DNA from: JAISGQ01 sp045536305 | GTDB lineage: Bacteria > Bacillota > Clostridia > Oscillospirales > Acutalibacteraceae | Length of the DNA: 64,000 nt | Assembly: GCA_045536305.1 (NCBI GenBank) | Contig: JAZSNH010000093.1 | Location: forward strand, 1-64,000 | Direction of reading: 5' to 3' | Shown here: positions 1 through 7,544 of the stretch, one piece after another | Layout: each line of letters opens with the position of its first letter | How positions within the stretch are numbered: the first letter of the stretch is position 1 | The notes under the pieces: generated by a model | The model's input: the letters and a program-made list of their open reading frames with translations, nothing else | Database searches by the model: none | Told to the model about the DNA's origin: nothing | Program-made: the position numbers and the translations under genes

Positions 1-85
1 CAAGACGTGCAGCCTCAAGGATGGTAGAACCGGCAGGAGCCTGTACATCAATACCGTTAATTTTTACATTTACCATATTTTCCAT
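1..85 (-). CDS. hndD: [FeFe]-hydrogenase catalytic subunit, 5' end only (HndD/HydA type)
   Basis: Only the first 28 codons lie in the window; the gene continues past base 1. The start MENMVNVKINGIDVQAP followed by AGSTILEAARL is the usual opening of the 2Fe-2S ferredoxin-like domain at the N-terminus of trimeric [FeFe]-hydrogenase alpha subunits, and of NuoG. A good ribosome binding site (AGGAGT) lies just upstream. It is the last visible gene of the minus-strand hydrogenase operon, 18 bases after the HndC-type gene, which fits the usual order. The H-cluster domain itself is not visible, so the assignment rests on the N-terminus and the context. Confidence 0.8.
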   Translation of the reverse strand, partial: MENMVNVKINGIDVQAPAGSTILEAARL

Positions 86-103
86 TATAGGCACACTCCT
101 TTC

Positions 104-1936
104 TTAGTTCTTGCTGATAGCCTTGAACTTACAATTGTCGATACATACGCCGCACTTTACGCACTTAGCGGTGTCGATTGCAAAGGATGCAAGCTTATGA
201 CCCGGTGCGATGTAGTCGGTTCTGGTGATAGCAGAAGCCGGGCAGTTCTTAGCGCAGAGGCCGCAGCCGATGCACTTGTCCTGATCGACAACGAAGGAAA
301 GGAGATCCTTACATACGCCGGCAGGGCACTTCTTATCAACAATGTGAGCTACATACTCATCACGGAAGAAACGGAGGGTGGAAAGAACAGGATTAGGAGC
401 GGTCTGACCGAGTCCGCATAGGGAGTTGGTCTTGATGAAGGAAGCAAGCTCTTCGAGCTTCTCGATATCTTCGATCTCGCCCTTGCCCTTGGTAATCCTG
501 TCGAGGATCTCGTACATTCTTCTGGTACCGATACGGCAGGGTGTGCACTTACCGCAGGACTCATCGACGGTAAAGTCGAGGAAGAACTTAGCGATATCGA
601 CCATACAGTTGTCCGCATCCATAACGATAAGACCGCCGGAGCCGATCATTGCACCGATAGATGCAAGAGAATCGTAATCAAGGGGAATGTCGATATATTC
701 AGCAGGTACGCAAGCGCCGGAAGGTCCGCCAAGCTGTGCAGCCTTGAACTTCTTGCCGTTTGCTACGCCGCCGCCGATTTCATTGACAACGGTGGAAAGA
801 GGTGTACCCATGGGGATCTCAACAAGACCTGTGTTGTTGATCTTACCGCCAAGAGCGAATACCTTGGTGCCGGCAGCCTTCTCACAACCGAGCTCTGCAA
901 ACCACTTGCCGCCCTTGAGGATGATCTGGGGAATATTAGCATAGGACTCAACATTGTTGAGAACAGTGGGCTTGCCGAACAGGCCCTTAACTGCAGGGAA
1001 CGGAGGACGGGGACGAGGCTCACCGCGGTTACCCTCGATGGAGGTCATAAGAGAAGTCTCCTCACCGCAAACGAATGCACCTGCACCGAAGCGGAGCTCG
1101 AGGTTGAAGTTGAAGCCTGTACCGAAGATGTCCTCACCGAGGAGACCGTACTCGCGAGCCTGACCGATAGCAACCTCAAGTCTGTGGATAGCGATGGGGT
1201 ACTCAGCACGGACATAGATGTAACCCTGGCTTGCGCCGATTGCATAGCCTGCGATAGCCATTGCTTCGATAACAGCGTGGGGATCGCCCTCGAGGATTGA
1301 ACGGTCCATAAATGCACCGGGGTCGCCTTCGTCAGCATTACAGCAGACATACTTCTGGTCTGCCGCATTGGCTGCTGCAAAGCTCCACTTGAGACCTGTG
1401 GGGAATCCGCCGCCGCCACGGCCGCGAAGTCCTGAATCCTTAACGGTCTGTATGACCTCTTCAGGAGTCATTTCGGTAAGCACCTTACCGAGTGCTGCGT
1501 AACCGTCCATAGCGATGTATTCATCGATAACTTCGGGGTTTATAAGACCGCAGTTGCGAAGAGCGACTCTCTTCTGTGCGCGGTAGAAGTTGGTGTCGTT
1601 AAGGGAGGTATGTCTGCCTGCGGCAGCTGCCTTCTCCTTGACCTCAGCGGGAACATCAGCATAAACAAGACGCTCTACAATACGACCCTTAAGGAGATGC
1701 TCCTTAACGATAACCTCAACATCTTCAACGGTAACATTGCTGTAGAATACGCCTTCGGGATATACAACAACAACGGGACCAAGAGCACAGAGACCAAAGC
1801 AGCCGGTCTGAACAAGCTTTACCTCTTCAGCAAGGCCTGTCTCAGCAAGGTGTGTTCTGAATGCGTCCTGGATCTTGACACTGCCGGAGGAAGTACAGCC
1901 GGTACCTCCGCAGATAAGCACTTCAGCACGAATCAT
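104..1936 (-). CDS. hndC: NADH-binding subunit of bifurcating [FeFe]-hydrogenase (HndC/HydB)
   Basis: 610-residue flavo-iron-sulfur subunit that oxidises NAD(P)H and passes electrons, together with ferredoxin electrons, to the H2-forming subunit in the cytosol. Domains in order: a thioredoxin-like 2Fe-2S domain with C9, C14, C46 and C50; the NuoF core with the glycine-rich NADH/FMN segment around residues 169-183 (LRGRGGGGFPTGLKW); the NuoF 4Fe-4S site C461, C464, C467 and C507; and a C-terminal two-cluster ferredoxin domain (C555/558/561/565 and C592/595/598/602). This full three-part arrangement is typical of HydB/HndC and not of respiratory NuoF. The start has a strong GAGGAGG site. It follows the HndB-type gene by 16 bases and precedes hndD. 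Confidence 0.93.
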   Translation of the reverse strand: MIRAEVLICGGTGCTSSGSVKIQDAFRTHLAETGLAEEVKLVQTGCFGLCALGPVVVVYPEGVFYSNVTVEDVEVIVKEHLLKGRIVERLVYADVPAEVKEKAAAAGRHTSLNDTNFYRAQKRVALRNCGLINPEVIDEYIAMDGYAALGKVLTEMTPEEVIQTVKDSGLRGRGGGGFPTGLKWSFAAANAADQKYVCCNADEGDPGAFMDRSILEGDPHAVIEAMAIAGYAIGASQGYIYVRAEYPIAIHRLEVAIGQAREYGLLGEDIFGTGFNFNLELRFGAGAFVCGEETSLMTSIEGNRGEPRPRPPFPAVKGLFGKPTVLNNVESYANIPQIILKGGKWFAELGCEKAAGTKVFALGGKINNTGLVEIPMGTPLSTVVNEIGGGVANGKKFKAAQLGGPSGACVPAEYIDIPLDYDSLASIGAMIGSGGLIVMDADNCMVDIAKFFLDFTVDESCGKCTPCRIGTRRMYEILDRITKGKGEIEDIEKLEELASFIKTNSLCGLGQTAPNPVLSTLRFFRDEYVAHIVDKKCPAGVCKDLLSFVVDQDKCIGCGLCAKNCPASAITRTDYIAPGHKLASFAIDTAKCVKCGVCIDNCKFKAISKN

Positions 1937-1952
1937 TTGTCAGTTCCTCCTC

Positions 1953-2324
1953 TTATTTAGCAACGTTATTGATGGTGTACTCTGCAACGGGTGTGCCGTT
2001 CTTGAGATGCTCCTCGATAACGCGAGCAGCCTTTTCTGCATCCATCTTAACGTAGGTGGTCTTCTCTGTGTCGGAGGTATAGACCTCGACAACCGGCTCA
2101 TACTGGCAGATGCCGATGCAGCCTGTCTGTGTTACGCTGACCTTGTCAGCAAGACCTGCCTCTGCAACACCCTCAACAAATGCTGCGAGAACGGGACGTG
2201 CGCCTGCTGCGATACCGCAGGTAGCCATACCTACGACTACACGGATTTCACCGGAGCCTTCACGGATAACGACCTTACCCTTCATGCGCTCCTTGATTGC
2301 AGCGAGTTCCGCTAAAGATTTCAT
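1953..2324 (-). CDS. hndB: Small thioredoxin-like 2Fe-2S hydrogenase subunit (HndB-like)
   Basis: 123-residue (2Fe-2S) ferredoxin of the thioredoxin-like NuoE C-terminal type. It shows C36 in MATCGIAAGARP and C69/C73 in QTGCIGICQYEP; the first motif has one cysteine where NuoE has two, as is usual in HndB proteins. An in-frame ATG at 2333 is also possible, but the AAGGA sequence touches it, whereas its spacing to the ATG at 2324 is about nine bases, so the shorter form is chosen. It lies between the HATPase gene and hndC in the operon. Role inferred: electron relay or accessory subunit of the hydrogenase complex. Confidence 0.85.
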   Translation of the reverse strand: MKSLAELAAIKERMKGKVVIREGSGEIRVVVGMATCGIAAGARPVLAAFVEGVAEAGLADKVSVTQTGCIGICQYEPVVEVYTSDTEKTTYVKMDAEKAARVIEEHLKNGTPVAEYTINNVAK

Positions 2325-2349
2325 GATATACATTCCTTTCCGAATAATT

Positions 2350-2925
2350 TTACAAAAGACTTGAATTTATTGTGTAACCGGACTCGGCATATTGTTCCCT
2401 GAGGAACTGTCCGATCCAGGCTATTACCTCTGCGCTGTCAAGCGGTACATCACCAAGTATCTCACGCATTTCGCGTGTATCAAGGGCGGTTTCGCCCTTT
2501 GGGTGTGTATGCCTGAAAACAAAATCTATTTCGGGAGAGCCGTGGATCAGTGTTGTCATAGTTGAAACTATATCGCCGAGCGGCTCATAATCAATATGAT
2601 CGGTGTGAAAAAACGCTGAAAGTGTGGTGCCGTGCTCCTCGGGGGAAAGCTCTTCGGAAACCGATTCAATGGTCAGATAACCGCCTGTCTGCTCTGCCGC
2701 AAGCTTTAGAAACGATATTCCCATTCCTACAGGACGAGTTGTACGGGTCGTGCAGTAAGGATTTGTTACGTTTTTCAAAAACTCGGGCTTCATTCCGCAG
2801 CCGTCATCAGTAATGGTAAAGCACATAGTGTTTTCCGTTTCGTCAAGCACGATGGTGATGAGCTTTGCTCTCGCCTTGACTGAGTTTTCCGCAATATCGA
2901 GAATGTTAAGAGATAGTTCCTTCAT
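2350..2925 (-). CDS. HATPase_c-domain ATP-binding protein in hydrogenase operon
   Basis: 191-residue protein with a GHKL/histidine-kinase-type ATPase fold: N-box ILDIAENSVKA (about residues 9-19), G1 box ITDDGCGM and G2 box GMGISFL. No dimerisation/histidine phosphotransfer domain, sensor domain or membrane segment is present, so it is not a complete sensor kinase. Its ATG overlaps the stop of the PHP gene by four bases (ATGA), with the ribosome site inside that gene, which implies translational coupling. Such genes are common beside clostridial hydrogenase subunits. A regulatory role is likely, but the partner protein is unknown. Confidence 0.82.
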   Translation of the reverse strand: MKELSLNILDIAENSVKARAKLITIVLDETENTMCFTITDDGCGMKPEFLKNVTNPYCTTRTTRPVGMGISFLKLAAEQTGGYLTIESVSEELSPEEHGTTLSAFFHTDHIDYEPLGDIVSTMTTLIHGSPEIDFVFRHTHPKGETALDTREMREILGDVPLDSAEVIAWIGQFLREQYAESGYTINSSLL

Positions 2926-3656
2926 TGTCCTCTCAGCACCTTAAAAAGCTGTTTTCGAACAAAGTCGCCGCTGTAGGGTTCATCCTCTATTTCAAGAAAG
3001 GCCTCTGCATCTCTCATATCGAGCAAGTTGTGTGCATCCGAGCCTACAAGCATTTTCATGCTTCTGAGCATCGGAAACCGCGCTGCATATTCTTCATACT
3101 TATCGCCGTCATGCAGCTCAAAGCATGAAAATGCAGGGGTTTCGGGAAACACACCCAGCGTTGCGACTATGCCATTTGATGTTCGGTCTATGTGGGCAGG
3201 ATAGCACACACCGTTGAAGCGATGCACCACATCGGGCACCTCATCGATTGATATATCGGTAGCATTTATCAGCAGATCCTTTTCGATCCCGATAACGTTA
3301 TCCTCATCGTCACATATCTGCTGATTACCAAAAAGATCCGGTCTGTTCTCTATCCTCATTCGCCGTTTGTCTATCTCGTCATTGAATGCCAGAGCTTCCT
3401 CAAGGGATTCAAACAGACAGACTACGTGAATATCCTCTATTGTTGTAAGCTCCATGCCTGCTATCGGAATAACTCCGTACCTTTTTGCCGCCGTGTAAAA
3501 GGCAGGGCAGTTACGGCAGGTGTTATGGTCTGTCAGCGCCGCTATCTGTATGCCGTTTACGGCACACATTCCGGCTACGCTGTTCGGCGTGCTTTCATCG
3601 TCGCCGCAAGGTGACAGGCAGGAATGAATATGAAAGTCATAATAATACTTTCCCAT
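2922..3656 (-). CDS. PHP-domain metal-dependent phosphoesterase
   Basis: 244-residue PHP-superfamily protein. Metal-ligand motifs run in the expected order: DFHIHSCLSPCG at the N-terminus, ALTDHNT, GMELTT with IHVVCLF, a central CYPAHIDR, and SDAHNL near the C-terminus. These form the trinuclear metal centre of PHP phosphoesterases. The extra cysteines in the N-terminal motif and in HNTCRNCPAF are a notable feature; this subtype often contains 4Fe-4S-like cysteine sets, but that is inference here. It sits between a DRTGG protein (3-base gap) and a HATPase gene (4-base overlap), so it is part of the same regulatory block. Substrate unknown; a phosphorylated signal or protein is possible. Confidence 0.85.
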   Translation of the reverse strand: MGKYYYDFHIHSCLSPCGDDESTPNSVAGMCAVNGIQIAALTDHNTCRNCPAFYTAAKRYGVIPIAGMELTTIEDIHVVCLFESLEEALAFNDEIDKRRMRIENRPDLFGNQQICDDEDNVIGIEKDLLINATDISIDEVPDVVHRFNGVCYPAHIDRTSNGIVATLGVFPETPAFSCFELHDGDKYEEYAARFPMLRSMKMLVGSDAHNLLDMRDAEAFLEIEDEPYSGDFVRKQLFKVLRGQ

Positions 3657-3659
3657 GGG

Positions 3660-3986
3660 TTACAGTACCGAGGCTACCATTGCAGCAATGTCGAATGCCG
3701 ATTTATCGGAAGACAGGACATTTATTCCCTTTTCCTCCGCAAGAGCTCTCAGATTCTCCTCAAGCTCAACACTTTCGGCGAGGATTATGCATGATACATC
3801 TGTAAGGGTGGCAACAGCACATATATTGGCGTTGCTCATTATGGTTATCCATGCATTGCCGCTTTCCGCTCTGCTCATTACCCAGCTGAGCAGGTCACCT
3901 ATGTATCCGCCCTCTATCTCCCTTTCGGGCTTCGGAAGGGACAGGATTCGCAGGTCTTTTTCAGAGGCAAACTGAGCTACAGTCAT
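3660..3986 (-). CDS. DRTGG-domain protein (second copy)
   Basis: 108-residue DRTGG-type protein, a small alpha/beta domain also found in phosphotransacetylase and CBS-domain regulators, where it is thought to sense or bind a ligand. It aligns along most of its length with the other DRTGG protein at 5700-6059 (shared pattern: AxxTGxxNAx...TDVxCIIxA...A.exGI.vLss), so the two are paralogues. It starts directly after the divergent hydrogenase gene and is followed by the PHP gene. No catalytic residues are evident. Likely a regulatory ligand-binding module; not shown by sequence alone. Confidence 0.78.
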   Translation of the reverse strand: MTVAQFASEKDLRILSLPKPEREIEGGYIGDLLSWVMSRAESGNAWITIMSNANICAVATLTDVSCIILAESVELEENLRALAEEKGINVLSSDKSAFDIAAMVASVL

Positions 3987-3989
3987 TGC

Positions 3990-5276
3990 TTAAGCCTCCT
4001 CTTTTTTATTCTTGCTCTCAAGATACGCCTTCAGCTCGTTTCGCATGCCGATTATGCAGTCTGAAAGCTGAGCCTTGCCCTTTACCACATCCTCTGCGAA
4101 TGCGCGGCAGTTCGGTGCGCCGCAGGTTCCGCAGTCAATGCCCGGAAGACTTTCGCGCACGCGCTGAATCTCTGCCATCATTCGGATGGATGCGCCGATA
4201 TTATCGCTGAGGCGGTTTATCGGCTGGAAGGTCGGGATCGTATCAAAGAAGCAGTTTTCTGGGATATATTCATCATTTATTACAGTGCTCTGAGAAACGG
4301 GCATGTACTTTCTGAGAGTCTGGAGTCTTGCCTTTGCTATGTATGGATTTTCCACCGTCATAACACCGCCGACACAGCCGCCGGGGCAGGCATTGAGCTC
4401 TATAAACTCAAGCTGAGGCATATTTCCCGTTTCTATCATATCGAGAACCTTTGTAACGTTGTCAATACCGTCTGCGGCAAGATAACGCTCGTTAAAGATC
4501 GCGGAGGCTTCGCCGCCTGTTGTCGCCCAGCCGACGCCGATTTTGCCCGACTTTGCGATCTGGCGCGGAGTATTCTCCCTCTTCATCACGTTGAGAAGCA
4601 GGAAGTAAACATCGTTTACCGCGATAACCTCGTCAACCTGACTGCGCTTTCCGCCTATTCCGTTTGCAACATAACTCACCTTCGCAGGACAGGGTGAAAT
4701 AAAGAATATTCCTATGTCTCCGTCCGAAAGCTCGGGATGTTCCGCCCTTGCCTTTTTGCGAGCTTCGATAGCCGCAATTTCAACAGGGGGAAGCAGCGGC
4801 ATTATATGGTCCTTAAGCGAAGGGAATCTGGTTTCGATAAGCCTGACGATGGCAGGGCACGCCGAGCTTATGACCGGCTTTACCACCATGTCGGTATGCA
4901 GATACATTCTGGTGTAGCCCGATACGGTTTCAGCTGCTGCGGAAACCTCAAAAACATCGTCAAAGCCGATTTTAAGAAGTCCGTCAAGGACATAGTCCAC
5001 ATCGTCAAGAGAATCAAACTGACCGTAAAGCGTCGGCGCAGGAAGCGCTATTTTCCACTTATAGTCACTGAGCTTTTCAAGCTTGCTGTGGACAGGTTTC
5101 TTTGCGTGATGTGCACAAACGCGGATACACTGCCCGCAGTCTATGCACCTGTCTGCACTGATCTCTGCCTTTCCATTGCGTATTCTTATCGCTTCGGTGG
5201 GGCATTGCTTCATGCACGCAGTGCAGCCGTGGCATTTCTGCGGATCGAGGTATACCGAATGCTTATAATTTGTCAT
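3990..5276 (-). CDS. Divergent, putatively sensory [FeFe]-hydrogenase-like protein (HydS-like, no PAS)
   Basis: 428-residue protein with an N-terminal 2x4Fe-4S ferredoxin domain (C15/18/21/25, C44/47/50/54), the Fe-hydrogenase large-subunit domain, and a C-terminal cluster-binding motif (C382, C385, C390, C407). All four cysteines that hold the H-cluster 4Fe-4S unit are present (C140 in SSACP, C196 in SPCPAK, C297 and C301 in NACPGGCVGG). The neighbouring proton-relay cysteine of the TSCCP motif is alanine (A139), and the MPCxxKxxE motif has lost its glutamate. This pattern is known from non-bifurcating or sensory [FeFe]-hydrogenases rather than fast H2-evolving ones. Unlike HydS it has no PAS domain; signalling would have to pass through the flanking HATPase, DRTGG or PHP proteins. 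Stop and next start are 3 bases apart. Confidence 0.85.
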   Translation of the reverse strand: MTNYKHSVYLDPQKCHGCTACMKQCPTEAIRIRNGKAEISADRCIDCGQCIRVCAHHAKKPVHSKLEKLSDYKWKIALPAPTLYGQFDSLDDVDYVLDGLLKIGFDDVFEVSAAAETVSGYTRMYLHTDMVVKPVISSACPAIVRLIETRFPSLKDHIMPLLPPVEIAAIEARKKARAEHPELSDGDIGIFFISPCPAKVSYVANGIGGKRSQVDEVIAVNDVYFLLLNVMKRENTPRQIAKSGKIGVGWATTGGEASAIFNERYLAADGIDNVTKVLDMIETGNMPQLEFIELNACPGGCVGGVMTVENPYIAKARLQTLRKYMPVSQSTVINDEYIPENCFFDTIPTFQPINRLSDNIGASIRMMAEIQRVRESLPGIDCGTCGAPNCRAFAEDVVKGKAQLSDCIIGMRNELKAYLESKNKKEEA

Positions 5277-5277
5277 A

Positions 5278-5700
5278 TCAGAAATTGACGCGCATCGTTA
5301 TTGTCGTACCGCGTCCTACCTCCGTATCGATTCTCATCTCATCGGTGTAGTTCTTCATGTTCGGCAGACCCATTCCGGCGCCGAAGCCGAGGGAACGGAT
5401 ATTGTCGGGAGCTGTTGAATAGCCCTCCTTCATGGCAAGCTCTACATCGGGGATGCCGGGACCGCTGTCAGCGAGGATTATTTCTATGCCGTCCTCATAT
5501 ACAATGACATCTGCGGTTCCTCCGTCTGCATGGATCACCATGTTAATCTCACCCTCGTACATTGCGATGGATACTCTGCGGTAGATATCGGGTGCGATAC
5601 CCATCTCACGCAGGCTCTTCTTCACCATTACAGATGCCTGACCTGCCGAGGTGAAGTTATCGCCGTCTACTTCGTAATGAAATTTAACAAGCTCACTCAT
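5278..5700 (-). CDS. Anti-sigma-factor-like ATP-binding protein (RsbW/SpoIIAB-type HATPase)
   Basis: 140-residue stand-alone GHKL ATPase with N-box MYEGEINMVIHA, G1 box LADSGPGIPD and G2 box GFGAGMGLPNMK. Size and layout match RsbW/SpoIIAB-type serine kinases. The start MSELVKFH is preferred over an upstream in-frame ATG at 5757, because its AAGGAAAGG site is well placed and its ATG overlaps the stop of the DRTGG gene as TAATG. It lies directly upstream of the hydrogenase-like gene. It may control a partner protein through ATP binding or phosphorylation; no anti-sigma partner gene is visible nearby. Confidence 0.83.
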   Translation of the reverse strand: MSELVKFHYEVDGDNFTSAGQASVMVKKSLREMGIAPDIYRRVSIAMYEGEINMVIHADGGTADVIVYEDGIEIILADSGPGIPDVELAMKEGYSTAPDNIRSLGFGAGMGLPNMKNYTDEMRIDTEVGRGTTITMRVNF

Positions 5701-6059
5701 TATTGACCGCCTTTCCTTGCAGTCCCTGTAAGGCCGCTCGAATAAAGGCGTCCGCATGCTTCATACATACGCATGTCGGTTGCCAGCAGAACTATACCGT
5801 GATCGACAGCAAGCTGTATCATTTCCTCTGTAGGACGCTTGCTGCGTACAAAAACGATGCACACCATGTCCATCATTTCCGCTGTTCTGATTACCTGGGC
5901 ATTCACAAGCCCTGTGAGCAGCACCGCCTGATCCTTTACGTATGCGAGAACGTCACTCATCATATCACTTCCGCAGGCGGAATATACATGATGACCGAGC
6001 ATATCTTCGTTACACAGAACCTTCGCATCGAGCAGCTCCTGAATGGTACAGATCTTCAT
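5700..6059 (-). CDS. DRTGG-domain protein (first copy)
   Basis: 119-residue DRTGG-type protein, paralogous to the one at 3660-3986 (similar blocks LLTGLVNAQVIRTAEMMDMVC and GIVLLATDMRMYEACG). It is the second gene of the hydrogenase operon, with a GAGGAAAA ribosome site overlapping the end of hndA, and its TAA overlaps the ATG of the next gene by one base. Family knowledge: DRTGG domains are regulatory modules with no established catalytic role. Likely part of the signalling branch built around the divergent hydrogenase. Confidence 0.8.
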   Translation of the reverse strand: MKICTIQELLDAKVLCNEDMLGHHVYSACGSDMMSDVLAYVKDQAVLLTGLVNAQVIRTAEMMDMVCIVFVRSKRPTEEMIQLAVDHGIVLLATDMRMYEACGRLYSSGLTGTARKGGQ

Positions 6060-6070
6060 TTGTTTTCCTC

Positions 6071-6565
6071 TTATTCGTATTTGGCAAGAATGCCGGGTAT
6101 GTCGTCAGCAGTAAGTCTGCCGTAAACATCGTCATTGACAGTGAGAACGGGAGCAAGTCCGCATGCACCGATGCAGCGGCAGGCGGTGAGAGAGAACTTT
6201 CCGTCGGGACCGCACTCCTCGGGACGAACGCCTGTGATCTCGGTGATCTTGTCAAGCAGTGCCTGTGCGCCCTTTACATAGCAAGCGGTGCCGAGACATA
6301 CGGAAATGTGATATTTGCCTTTCGGTGAAAGTGCAAACTGAGAATAGAAGGTTGCTACGCCGTAAACCTTCTCAAGCGGCTCGTTAAGGCCCTCTGCTAC
6401 CATGAGCTGAACCTCATAGGGCAGATAACCGTATATCTCCTGTGCTGCCTGAAGAACCGGCATGACAGCTCCTGCCTGCTCCTTATGAGCCTCAATTGCT
6501 GCCATCAGTTGTGCCTTCTGCTCCTCTGTTCCGTTGAAGGGCAGATTGCTGATGATTTTTCGCAT
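6071..6565 (-). CDS. hndA: NuoE-like 2Fe-2S subunit of bifurcating hydrogenase (HndA/HydC)
   Basis: 164-residue thioredoxin-like 2Fe-2S subunit; ligands C90, C95, C131 and C135 follow the NuoE pattern C-x4-C ... C-x3-C. The helical N-terminal part contains the family motif VYGVATFYSQF. The start MRKIISNLPF is chosen because GGAGGAAAT lies just upstream; a longer frame to 6631 has no ribosome site. It is the promoter-proximal gene of the hydrogenase operon. In the complex it shuttles electrons between the NADH-binding subunit and the rest of the enzyme. Confidence 0.9.
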   Translation of the reverse strand: MRKIISNLPFNGTEEQKAQLMAAIEAHKEQAGAVMPVLQAAQEIYGYLPYEVQLMVAEGLNEPLEKVYGVATFYSQFALSPKGKYHISVCLGTACYVKGAQALLDKITEITGVRPEECGPDGKFSLTACRCIGACGLAPVLTVNDDVYGRLTADDIPGILAKYE

Positions 6566-6903
6566 TATATTTCCTCCTTGCAAAAATGGAAATTGTAGGG
6601 ATACGGGCGTACTTTCTGCAGATACACCCAAACACCTTGATTATAGCAGAGTTTGTTGTCAATTGCTATACTTGGATTGATTATTTTTTGTCAAAAGCGG
6701 TTTTTTTGTTTTATTTCGTCATTGTGACCATTAGTATTATATTTTATTATGTATATTGCATATATCTTCTGCACCTTGCAAATACTATTTTCTGCATGTT
6801 CTGTCATATTCTGTGTCAAAATAAAGTTTTTATACAATTTAAATGTTTTATATCTTGAATTGTAAGGTTTTATATGGTTTAATTTTTTTGATATACTACT
6901 ATC
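6566..6903. promoter_or_regulatory. Divergent intergenic region, hydrogenase operon / acyltransferase operon
   Basis: AT-rich 338-base gap between two diverging operons. For the minus strand an extended -10 (TGCTATAAT, on plus 6640-6648) lies about 75 bases upstream of hndA, and a TTGACA occurs at 6689-6694 with a weak TATAGC 18 bases on. For the plus strand TTGAAT at 6855-6860 and TTTAAT at 6878-6883 are 17 bases apart. A short low-complexity frame here has no ribosome site or recognisable protein. No riboswitch or RNA gene recognised. Confidence 0.5.
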
Positions 6904-7542
6904 TTGCGGGGTGATGATACGAATAAGCTGACACTGTCTCTTGGAAGATTTTGTGCCTTTTGTACCCGTCTTTATATGCGTATCGTATATCGCCCTTATA
7001 TTATAAATCCGAAAAATGCATATATAGGCGAGCCGGTAATTTACGTTTCCAACCACTGCGGAGGCAGTGACGGACAGTTTATGCTGACCGCACTCGGTAA
7101 AATTCGCCCCAGAACTCTTGTTGCAAAGGAGTTTTATGATAAATTCTTTATCCACTGGCTCCTTACCGCGGTCGAATGTATTCCCATCGACCGAAAATCT
7201 GCCGATATCGGATGGCTGCGCGAATGCATATCGACCGTTCGCTCAAACAGAAGTCTGCTGATTTTCCCTGAGGGAGTCAGCACCTATGACGATGCCGTTC
7301 ACAGCTTTAAATCGGGCTTTATCCTTGCCGCGCGTGCCTGCAGCGTAAAGATCGTTCCTGTATGGCACGCCCATTACAAGCTGTTTCGCAAAACCCCTGT
7401 TGTTATAGGTGATGCCTACGAGCTTTCTTCCGATCTTGAGCTGACCGCCGAGGGCATGGCAAAGGAATGCGAGCATTTTCGCGAGATCGTCTCGAAGCTC
7501 GGCACACTCGCGCAGAATAATATATCCGCACAGGAGGTATGA
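6904..7542 (+). CDS. PlsC-like 1-acylglycerol-3-phosphate acyltransferase
   Basis: Membrane-associated glycerophospholipid acyltransferase of about 212 residues. It has the HX4D catalytic motif (H51-CGGS-D56), a substrate-binding FPEG motif (residues 121-124) and the hydrophobic blocks typical of the family. The start is uncertain: the frame begins with TTG at 6904 without a clear ribosome site, and a GGGGTGAT stretch lies just inside it, so the true start may be a few codons further on. It leads a plus-strand operon with plsX, a FakB-type and a FakA gene. Its last codons contain the ribosome binding site of plsX. Likely role: esterifying the sn-1 or sn-2 position in phospholipid synthesis. 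Confidence 0.82.
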   Translation: MRGDDTNKLTLSLGRFCAFCTRLYMRIVYRPYIINPKNAYIGEPVIYVSNHCGGSDGQFMLTALGKIRPRTLVAKEFYDKFFIHWLLTAVECIPIDRKSADIGWLRECISTVRSNRSLLIFPEGVSTYDDAVHSFKSGFILAARACSVKIVPVWHAHYKLFRKTPVVIGDAYELSSDLELTAEGMAKECEHFREIVSKLGTLAQNNISAQEV

Positions 7543-7544
7543 AA

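Noticed and set aside
6691..7155. 154-residue minus-strand frame in the divergent gap
   Set aside because: Runs into the acyltransferase gene on the opposite strand; low-complexity AT-rich translation; no ribosome site.
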